This document shows, one piece after another, positions 54,990 through 64,000 of a DNA stretch of 64,000 bases (its first letter is position 1; each line of letters begins with the position of its first letter). The stretch is taken from NCBI GenBank assembly GCA_028751875.1, contig CM054135.1, positions 3,808,448 to 3,872,447 of the forward strand, written 5' to 3'. A program made the position numbers and the translations under genes. The notes below the pieces were generated by a model that saw only the letters and a list, made by a program, of their open reading frames with translations, ran no database searches and was not told the DNA's origin. The stretch comes from Rapana venosa. Taxonomy: Eukaryota > Mollusca > Gastropoda > Neogastropoda > Muricidae.

Positions 54990-57941
54990 TCGTTTCAAGG
55001 TGGTAGACTATTTTTTTACCAGAATGGGAAGCACCTACATCGGACTGAGAAATTCTACAGATGGTTAAGGGAATTGAATTAGAATTGAGCTGTTGTGAAG
55101 AAAAACTCCCTAACCAGTCTTCTGCATAGCCAATACTTACTCCCACCTGAAGTCAAGGTAATTAACACAGATGTTGAAAAACTATGTAAAAAAGTTATCT
55201 TTCTAAATGTGAACCAGAACCACAACAGCAAACTCTACCTGCGTTTGCTAGGACTAAGAAAGATGGGTCCCAAGGAATGATTCTCAATTCGAAAAGTGTG
55301 AATAAAGAAATCAAATACCAGCATTTTAAGATGGATCCTCTTCAGACAGCACTTATGCTTGTCACAAACGGCTACTATTGTACTATGCCATTCTGATAAG
55401 CCCTTTCATGTTTTTGGACTCACAGAATCCAGACTCTCAAACAATGTACTGGATACAGATATTATATTTCCTGGTTACTAAGTTACACACAAAGATCAGT
55501 ATTCCCCAAATCCACTGGTATACTCATATGTATCAGTGAAACAGTTAACTATAAACGGATTCCAAACCTAGAAAATAATCTGGGTAAATCTATATGATGG
55601 AAGGAAAACAAAAATGAATGAAACCTATCAGAATTGGATTCATTTATAAAAATCTGTCTGAAAGAATAGACTGGATTGATAGATTCTCCACAATGATGTT
55701 TGGTATGTCTTGGTACTATAGAATCATTACATTTTGGTGACTTCAATATAGATTTACCCAAACCCCAGTCTTCAGAGATATAAAAAAAAACACTAGACAC
55801 TTATAACCTTATATGAATTGTAGATACACCCACACACATAACAATTACCAGTAAAACACTGATTTACCATATTTACATAACAGATTTTAAAAATCTGGAA
55901 TTGTGTATTCCCATTCATGGCTGTAGTGACCATCTTATTTGTGGCACATAGAATAGAAATAGTACACAAACCCCAAAAGTAGGTCACAAAGTTACTTACT
56001 GATCATTTGTAAAATTCAATGAAAACTATTTTCTAACTGATCTCACTTCTCTTCTCAATAATGTTTATAAGTTTACAGATCCAGAAGAACTCTTGACCTT
56101 CTTACTTGATACACTTAATATGTAAATGATAAGCATGCTTCCTTTAAAAACCACAGAGTAAAGCATAAAGTATGGTCTAAATGGATAATAAACAGAATTA
56201 TGTCTGAAGTATGTCATTACCGTCACTTATTAAAAGCAGGAAAATTTTTATGACTACAAAGCACAAAGAAACAAAGTTAATTCATTAAAGTTAACATGTA
56301 AACAAAAGTATTTTCAAAATCTTACTTCATCCAAACAAAATGTGAAATCCATGTGGAAAACTATTAATCAGCTACCCAATATGTCATCATCCCTTTTTCT
56401 CTATTCAGTATATTTTTCCTTATTACCTAAATACTTATTTTACTACCATGACAAATTCATTGATAAAACAAAAATCATGCTAAACAAAATTCCCTAGAAA
56501 AACTTAAAACATTTAGTGGATCTAAAATATATTACTTCAAATATGAAAAGACCATCATTGAAATTTCAGAATGTATCAGTCCTTTCAAAGCATTAAACAA
56601 ACTAGAAGTCATGATCCAGATGGTCTGGATAGAAATAATCTTAAAATTGCAGCTCCAATTGTAACTGAAACACTCACTTATATCTTTAACTTGTGTATTG
56701 CAAAGTGCTACTTCCCATCACAATTTAAACTGGCAAAAATTATTCCAATTATAAGGCCTGTGACTCCTCAAACCCATGTAACTATAGACCAATATCAGTG
56801 TTACCAATTTTATCAAAACCTCTTGAAAAACATGTACATAAACACCTTAGCCAACATTTAGAACATTACAGTCTTTTAATTGATAGTAAGTCAGGATTCA
56901 GGAAAATAATTCATGCCACACAGCTCTTACTGACATTGAGGACACTTGGTGCAATAATGTAAATGATAACAAATATTATTGAGCCCTCTAGCTCTCTGTA
57001 GACTTTGCCAAAGCCTTTGATGCAATCAACCATAAACTGCTATACAGAAAACTATCACTCTATGACATATCTGATAACAGTCTGATGTTAATCAGGTAAT
57101 TCCTGCATAACAGACAACAATATATTTTGATTAATACCATTAAATCATGTACACTACCAGTAAAATATGGAATGCCACAAAGGTCATTTAGGCGCACTTC
57201 AATTCTCTATACATCTTAATGACCTTCCACTCTACATCAACGAATCATGTGAGCATTTTTGCAATGACACTACAATTCATACTAGTCACACCAGTCTTAT
57301 CAAAATATCTACCTCATTACAAAGTAGCATTGCTGCTCTAAGCAAACGGTAGTGTTATAACTATGTCATATAACCCCCAAAAGACCAAAGTCATGCTTAT
57401 TAAAACAAGACAAAAAAGACAAAACATGACAACTATACTTCCACCTATATCTATCAACAATGAAACTATTGAGGATCTTAATAACAATAAATTTCTGGGT
57501 ATTATGATCAACAACGACCTTTCACGGATGGCACACATAAATAAAATGTGCAACACAATTTCCAAACAAGTGTATCAACTTTGCACAATCAAAAACTTTT
57601 ATCAACATACATGCCAGAAAACTAGTCCTACATGCTTACATTTTATTTTCCATTAATTATATTTCTTCCCTTTTAGATACAACCAGTGCCAATATTCTAA
57701 AACAACTTAATATCATGTACAAATGAGCACTCAAAGCAGCTTGTGAAATCTTCTACATCAATTGCATTAGACTATGGAAAACTTGAGGTTATTCTATTAA
57801 AAGATGTGTTCGCCATTAATGAAGGGGCATCTATGCATACAATTATGACAGAACATGATCAACAAACCCTCCAATCTAAATTCCTTATGACTTCTTGATA
57901 CTCTCCTTACTTTATTCATCCTCTTTTACCATCTAGGGCAT
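54990..57941 (+). mobile_element. LINE family A, copy 2 (EN to RT)
   Basis: Plus-strand pieces: a YLRLLGLRKMGPK-like start near 55240, HFGDFNIDLPKPQSSEI near 55733-55780 (endonuclease GDFN) and a CSDHLIC stretch near 55925-55945. The RT follows with SHDPDGLDRNNLKIAAPIV (56610-56660), FKLAKIIPIIRP, VDFAKAFDAINHKLLY (near 57000-57040), IHLNDLPLYI, FCNDTTIH (near 57255-57280), NPQKTKVMLIKTRQKRQN and LGIMINNDLSRMAHI. Many stops show it is dead. The element is cut at 57941 by a solo LTR. The active-site box again has N in place of the first D. Confidence 0.82.
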
Positions 57942-59710
57942 TGTCATGGTCCGCCTAATTCTGCACATAATTATGTGCATTACCCAGTGCTATTTCTCTC
58001 TCTGTGTCTGGATGCTGGAGTCTTTCTGTGTTCACATTCACATTTTTTTCATGTACATGGTGAACTCCAGCTTAGTGGCATGCACGTCCCCTTTTCTGTG
58101 CAATTTTGCATACAGGTTAGCTTCTCCTGAAGTTCTTGGTCGTGAGTTAGGGTTTGCTTCATCAGCTGAGTAGCAGCAGCTTTAAATAGGAGGAGGTCTT
58201 GACTTGAGAGGAGGAGGAGGTGATTTAGTCTTTGACTGAAGTTTGCTGGTCGTCATTCCAGCTGGGTTGTTGGGCGCCCTGTGGTGTTGTCTCTCTATTT
58301 GGAGAGCAGGGGTGCAGCAGTACCTTGAAGTAATTCAGGTTCCTGTGAACCCAGTCTTCGTTCTTCGTTGTTACGTTGTGTCCGTCCTGTCAATATCTTC
58401 CTCAACGCGCAGAAGTGTGCCTTTTTCCTGTGGTACTGTGTATCTTCTTGGAGAGCAGAGGGGAGCAGTTATCTTTTGAGTGGTTTGGGCTCCCAAGAAC
58501 CAGTATGTTCTTTGTTGTGCTGTCCATTTTGTCAACATCTTTCATGGGGTGCAGGAGTGCACCTTGTCCTTTCTCAGTGACAGGTAAGGGATGTTCCGTA
58601 GATATGATTGAGTTCTGTGATGGGTCTTTGTGCCATTGTAGTGGCTGTTGTTGAGTGTCTTGTGTTAATGTAGTGTTTGGTTAATTGATTCTTGAATAAA
58701 TTAATGTAAAATTTTTTGGAGGGAGGTTTCCTCTGTCTGTAGATTTATGGTATGTTGCGTAGGCTTAGGCTTCTCCTTTACTGAACGATAGGATACGTCC
58801 TTTAGTATATTTTTTAAAAGGCTAACGTGTTGGTCTAGGGAGAGTTCTCACTACTGTTTAGAACACTCAATATTTCTTAAGATTAATTGATATGGGCAAG
58901 TCCTGAGTGATTCGGGATTTAGTGCTATGTTGCATGTTAAGCAGTTGTGTGTGGTTATTATTTTGCTGTAAGAACAGTTCTCTCTTGTGGAAAAATATTT
59001 TTTTAAAGTATTTTAACTTTCCTGTATTTCAACATAAACAATTAAGGAATAGACATTAGTTGTCGTTTATTCAAATGTAAATGATTCCTGGGTATACAGG
59101 GTGGAGATTTTGGGTGAATAAACTATTTGTCAACTCGGCCTTAGTGCTAGTTATGGGCGTATGCTGAGGAACGGCAAGTGTTGCCTGTTCCAGGTTCCTG
59201 TGGGTGCCTCCAGCAGTGGACTCATGCCTGGAGAGGGTGCAGCCCGGTGTGCCCTGAGGAGTCGCCGACGGCTTGTCCCTTGACCCTCTGTCCCTTTATC
59301 CCCTGGATCCACCTCTTTTCCCCCCACAACTCGTTTCCCTTCTCCCTGCTGCCCTGTCCACCCGTGACAATCCTTGAGGACTTCGACCTGCCCTGAGCTG
59401 TGCCTTGGTGAATGTATGTGGGGAACAGATTGTGGCTGTGAGGGAAGCGGGAGAACGTTTATCAAGCTGGTTTCTGAACTGTGCAGAAGAAGGGAGGGTA
59501 TTAGGGATAGAGTTCAGAGTGGAGTTGGTGATGAATCTGTGTGTCTATGTGGAAGTGAGTTTAAGTATTTGTCTGGATGTGATTGTTTTTGGATTTTGGA
59601 AAGTAAAGTCTGGAACTTTTTCTTCGGTGTTCTGTGTTTGGTGTTGTTGGGAGGATAGCTAGAGAGGGTATGAGTGGGGGTTTAGCCACAATCCCTTAAG
59701 GAGCGTGACA
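57942..59710 (+). mobile_element. Solo LTR, copy 1
   Basis: A 1769-base block starts TGTCA and ends TGACA and is flanked by the exact 5-base duplication GGCAT (57937-57941 and 59711-59715). It is homologous to copies 2 and 3. An AATAAA lies near 58695. No internal coding region adjoins, so recombination between two LTRs probably left it. The 5-base duplication fits Gypsy or BEL elements but does not separate them. Confidence 0.9.
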
Positions 59711-59734
59711 GGCATCAAGGGAAGAAATAGTTTA

Positions 59735-61190
59735 TGGTGTCTGGCAAGCTGAACTGGCTGGGGGGGGTTGTTAGGGGGTATTCAGGATTTTTCTGTCACA
59801 CCCTTGATCCAGGTCTTCCTTGGTCAGATTCCTCTTGCCTTGTACCCTGATATCCTTGTGTTGTACATTGGCTTTACTGGCAAGCTGGTGAGGTGCCATG
59901 GTTGTCAGATGTCCAAACTACCTGATTATTTGCCTCTAAATGTAGTTGACGACAGGTGCTTTTCTCACCATTTCTCTGATCCTGGTGTTTCTGATCATGT
60001 CCCATCTGGTCTTGTTGACAGTTCTCCTCAGACAATGCATCTTGGTAGTGACTATCTTGCGTTCTAGGCTTTTGGTCAGGGTTCATATCTGGCACTGGTA
60101 GGTCAAGGTGGTTATGAAGATAGAGTCAATGATTTGGCTTTAGTCTCAATGGGGATGTGGGATGTTTGAGGAGTGGGGCAAGCTGGTTGCTGACGATGTT
60201 GGCGTTCTTTACTTTTGTCTCAATCTCTCTGCTGAGACGTCTGTCTTCTGAGAAAATATTGCCCAGATACTTGAACTTGCTGACTTGTTTCAGCAGAATT
60301 CCATCAAAGCTAATTTTGAGGTTGCCAGGTGCTCTGCTGACCTTCATCATCTTGGTTTTGCTGAGGCTGATCTTCATGTTTAGCTGCTCAAATTGTGCAT
60401 TCATTCTATCTGTGTGATCTTGTAGTTGCTGTTCTTTCTACTGTGCCAGGTTCTGGTCATCTGCGAACAGCATCTCATTCAGGTCTTATGGGTTGGGATT
60501 TGCTTCTTAGGTGATTTTGTCCATGTATATGATGAAAAGTAGCGGTGATAACACTCACCCTTGCCTTACTCCGGGTGACACATAGAACCAGGCAGTGAGT
60601 CCGTTTTTGTGTGGACTGTGCTCATACTGTTGGTGTAGATGGCTCTGATGCTGTCTTACAGTTGACCCCTGATGCTGCATTTTTCAAGTGTTTGCTACAG
60701 CTTGTTTCTGTCTACCCAGACAAATGCTTTGTCCTGGTCTGCAAACACAAGATTCAGTTCATTGTTGTGCTCAGTTTTCTATTTGCTCAGTCGTCTGAGA
60801 GCGAAGATAGCATCTGTACACCCTTTTCTTTTTTTCTGGTCCATCTGCACCTCTCTTAGTCATGGATCCACCTTGTACCGTGTGCACTGTTCCAAGATCT
60901 TTGCACACATCTTGCCTGTGTGGCTGAGGATGGAAATTCCTTGATACATGCTGCAATCTTTCTTGCTGCCTTCCTTCTTCCAGATTGTTACCACAACTGC
61001 ACTATGCCAGTCTTCAATAACTTTCCTCTCCGTCCAATTTTTTTTGAATATTGCGCTCAGCCAGGTGGTTCCTGTTTCTCCACATGCCAGGATGGCCTCA
61101 GTTGTAATGCTATCATTGCCTGCTGCTTTGTTCCATGGGCTGATCTTCATTGTCTGCTGTACCTCTATTTATAAAATGTTTGGTTTTTCT
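59735..61190 (-). mobile_element. LINE family G, RT remnant
   Basis: Minus-strand pieces follow one RT in order: WNKAAGNDSITTEAILACGE, VVVTIWKKEGSKKDCSMYQG and ISILSHTGKMCAKILEQ (60860-61150). Then come a LVFADQDKAF-like palm (near 60715-60745), DSIRAIYTNSMSTV (near 60610-60650), a region holding the FADD box (near 60460, damaged), KISLSKTKMMKVSR, FKYLGNIF and NQLAPLLKHP (60126-60404). Related full-length proteins are common in animal LINEs, with RTE/Proto2-like features; I did not settle the clade. Several frameshifts make it dead. Confidence 0.78.
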
Positions 61191-61283
61191 TCTTTTGGGT
61201 AATGTGGCTGAAGCTGGCACTGCATGTTTCCTTGGCTGCTTGGGTTGAGATGTTCCTTGAAACCCTACCTTGATATCCTACCA

Positions 61284-61440
61284 AAGTTCAAATACCAATC
61301 CCTAAAATTGACCTCTTTAAATCAAGCCTTACATTCTCATGTAGCCTACTCTGGAACATGCTGCCAACACAACATAAAACACCCCAAAGTAAAGAAACTA
61401 GCAAGAAAGCCATTTATACCCACCTAAAAAAAGTACTAAT
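61284..61440 (+). mobile_element. LINE family A copy 2, C-terminal end
   Basis: The plus strand reads IPIPKIDLFKSSLTFSCSL, LWNMLPTQ and KKAIYTHLKKV. This is the usual last stretch of a CR1/L2-group RT and would continue the element interrupted at 57941. The join cannot be proved because LINE G and the LTR both lie between. Confidence 0.55.
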
Positions 61441-61615
61441 CAGTATAACACAACAGTGCTCATATTACATGCACATCAAAACATTTCTTATCAAGCAATG
61501 ATCACAATATCTACATGATCTTACATTGATTAAATAATCAAAAAGAACAAAAGAATGATACATCCCAGATTCACTTGAATGTGTCGTTGCTGATTTAGGC
61601 ATGTTTTAGTTAACC

Positions 61616-62110
61616 CACATGTGGTGATAGTCAGGTTGTCAGGTCACGGGCTTAGCCCTTGTTACTGGTACCATGTAACCCAGTACTACCTGCCGCATGT
61701 GAAGTCCCAACGGCGGATCAGGCGGAGGAGGAAACCTTTCCCAATGGCTGTGAAGGCGGAAGAGGATAACCAAAGGGCAGGGGGGAGCTCTTATCCTTGG
61801 CTGGAAGTCCTCCTAGGAGTTGGAACTCCGAAGAAAAAACCTGCACTTACCGAGGCCGTTCTACACGTGGCAGTACCTGCACCAGTGGGACTCTGAGCGT
61901 CGGTAGGCGAGAGAGTGGAGAAGGGACTGCACAACTCCTCTTCACTTAAAAAAGTCACCTGTGCTGGTCAGGCAACCAGGCTAATGCCGGAACAATGAGG
62001 CTAGCCCATCAACACCCAGCTTTCCAAAGCCCTGCAGCGATGGAGAAGTGGTAACGGGTACAGGCAGAGGATGCTGCTGGCAGTTCCTTGTAAGCTTTGT
62101 ATGGTAGTCT
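61616..62110. other. GC-rich block of unknown type, possibly a LINE 5' untranslated region
   Basis: About 500 bases much richer in G and C than the AT-rich surroundings, with no convincing coding frame (one 91-codon plus-strand frame at 61621-61896). It resembles what I remember of the 5' leaders of some animal LINEs, but I cannot name one. Its edges are abrupt. Confidence 0.4.
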
Positions 62111-62197
62111 GGGATCACTCATTCTAGTTAGCTTTAGCCAGTAACTAATACATTTAACGTAAGAGTTTAAATAAATTGGGTATATACCAAGCTCTCC

Positions 62198-64000
62198 TTA
62201 CACAAAATCATTAGGAGTTCCAGAATCAACATTCAGGAAACGTTTCAATGCAAACAAATGAAGCTTTTCAATTTGACTGTCATTTTCAAATGCCCATATT
62301 TCAGCGCCATATTGTAAAATAGATTGTACCTGAGAATCAAATAATTTTATAAATATTTTAAACGAACTACAATCAAGCTTATACATTACACGAAAAATAA
62401 CCAGCACAGCTCTCTTTGCCCTATTAACTAAATCCTGACATGCAAAAGTGAAGCTAAGTCTTGTTGAAAAGAATACTCCAAGGTATGTATATGCATTGAC
62501 TACTGTAATTTCTTCATTACCATAACACCAATGTTCATGTCTAGCTAGGTAACCACCCTTGCGAAAAACAATAATACTTGTCTTATTCAGGTTTACTTTA
62601 ACTATAATTTCTCTGCAGATGCATACAAACAATTCAACTGTCTTTGCAAACCCACTGCTGTTATAGATAGCAAGTTAATATCGTCAGCAAAAAGTTACAC
62701 AAACAATTCATTCAAATCAAGAGAAATCCCATGCTTTCCATTTGCAATAATTTCCAGTGCAAGTTCGTTGACAAAAAATGGAAACAAAACAGGACTACAC
62801 ACATCACCTTGCTTAACTCCCCTTGTGCAATTTACAAATTCCGATAATGTAACTCCATTTCTTATTCTCGCTTTGACTTCACTGTACATACTCTGAATAC
62901 ATTTATGCAGATTCCCTCTAATTCCATTTTAAACAACACAGGCCAAATTAATTTTCTTGATACAGAATCAAAGGCTTTCTCAAAGTCTACAAATGCTCCA
63001 TACAAGTTTTGATCTTTAGAAAACTGTTTTTGAACTGCAGCTAACAAAGTAAATATGTGATCAATGGTAGAGTAATCCTTTTTAAATCCAGCTTGATGCT
63101 CACCTGTGATGTTATTTGTATATATCCATTCCTGCAACCTATTATTGAGTACAGCACTATATACTTTACTGGCAGTATTGCATAATGATATGCTCCTGTA
63201 GTTATTTGTATTGTTTATATCACCTTTCTTAAACAAAGGTTCGATTATTGACACCGACCATTCTTCAGGCAAAGTACCGTTGTCAAACAAATGATTGAAT
63301 AACTTCACTAAAAAAATTAACACAGGTTCTCCAGAATAATTGAAAAATTCTCCAATCAAACCATCAAGTCCAGCTGGTTTTCCATTTTTCAATTTTCCGA
63401 TAGCCCTCAATACCTCTTCCCTTGTTATTGGTTCATCTAGAACTTCATCTGCTTCATCTGTTATATCTATTTCAGTTGAATAATCTACTTCTTTTTCTAG
63501 CAAACTTAAAACGATGAAACCATTGCTCAGTGGATATATAAATTTTCGGCTGGGACTTTTTTACGTGAAAACTTACCTATTGTTTCCCAAAAGATCCCCT
63601 GGTTCTTAGCAGAACCTAATAGTTCATTTGATATTGATTCCTTCAGTTGTTTCTTTTTTCTAATGATCATGTTTTTATACTCTCTTCTTGCTATACAAAA
63701 GCTATTCTGTCGCCTTTTTGCGATGAACGTTTAAACCTTTTATATAGTCTTCTTACTGTGCGCCTTGTTATTCTACATTCATAATCAAACCAGTCCTTAC
63801 GTGGCTTTCTATGTAACAACATATGTTCTTTTACTATTTCTGAATTCATTGACTCAATACAAATTTGGGCTTGTGGTAGCTTCCACTGATATTTAACAAT
63901 AAACTGATCTTTACCTGCATCCATACAAAGATTAGGAGAATTATTTTTAGAATGCATATCTAAACACAGTAACAGAGGCAAATGGTCCGATTTCATTCTA
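62198..64000 (-). mobile_element. LINE family C, copy 2 (EN end to RT, 3'-truncated)
   Basis: From the window edge, minus strand: KSDHLPLLL (endonuclease SDH intact), RKPRKDWFDYECRITRRTVR (linker), then RT with EPITREEVLRAIGKLKNGKP, NNTNNYRSISLCNTASKVYS, TGEHQAGFKKDYSTIDHIF, YGAFVDFEKAFDSVSRKL and CTRGVKQGDVCSPVLF. The LFADDIN box is near 62667-62678, followed by KVNLNKTSIIVFRKGGYLAR, YTYLGVFFST and LKRFLNVDSGTPNDFV. It stops at 62198 short of the family's C-terminal end. Only a few stops break it, so it is younger than the copy at 39901-48400. Confidence 0.9.

Noticed and set aside
50280..59710. LTR copies 2 and 1 as the two ends of one retrotransposon
   Set aside because: Each has its own flanking 5-mer, and a receptor exon, simple repeats and a LINE lie between, with no gag or pol.

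Overview
This is a nuclear window from an animal. Spliced exons, long introns, abundant microsatellites and dense non-LTR retrotransposon (LINE) debris rule out a prokaryote. The repeat content (RTE, L2, CR1/Rex1-like and I-like LINEs, large LTRs, a short AATAATAAT-tailed repeat) suggests a marine lophotrochozoan, most likely a mollusc; that assignment is inference. The only host gene I can support is a class C G-protein-coupled receptor on the + strand. Two exons of its ligand-binding (Venus-flytrap) domain lie at 35209-35386 and 52504-52770, joined in phase 0, with a weaker third exon at 54424-54508. The start and the seven-helix part of the gene were not found here.

Layout. 1-2940: a minus-strand LINE (family A) broken by a twin-primed (5'-inverted) RTE element. 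2941-3440: 500-N gap. 3441-8230: an L2-like LINE end (family B), an RNase H scrap, a pseudogene of a widespread repeat-associated metazoan protein, and decayed LINE sequence. 8236-11245: a noisy second version of 1-2940. 12487-15463: a noisy second version of 19399-22241 (CR1/Rex1-like LINE E). These two pairs look like unpolished false duplication in the assembly. 18440-19330: a LINE endonuclease (family H). 22242-22741: second 500-N gap. 22742-29700: an I-like LINE (F) with zinc knuckles, endonuclease, RT and RNase H, broken by a solo LTR (23124-24720) and a LINE D 3' fragment (26802-27481). 30110-34340: L2-like ends and a decayed LINE (J). 34400-35208: simple repeats leading into the receptor exon.

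The 17.1 kb receptor intron (35387-52503) holds a truncated RTE, a four-level nest (LINE C carries LINE D, which carries both a nearly intact RTE and a SINE, with target-site duplications) and a solo LTR. LINE C's first ORF opens with a 2A-like GDVETNPGP motif behind a hydrophobic leader. 54.9-64 kb: a second family A copy interrupted by a solo LTR and LINE G, an unexplained GC-rich block, and a second LINE C copy running off the window.

The mobile elements interact only as insertion layers, which gives relative ages: LINE C, A and F are old hosts; LINE D, the LTRs and the SINE came later; the RTE copies are youngest, with nearly open reading frames. The family letters A-J are labels for this window only.
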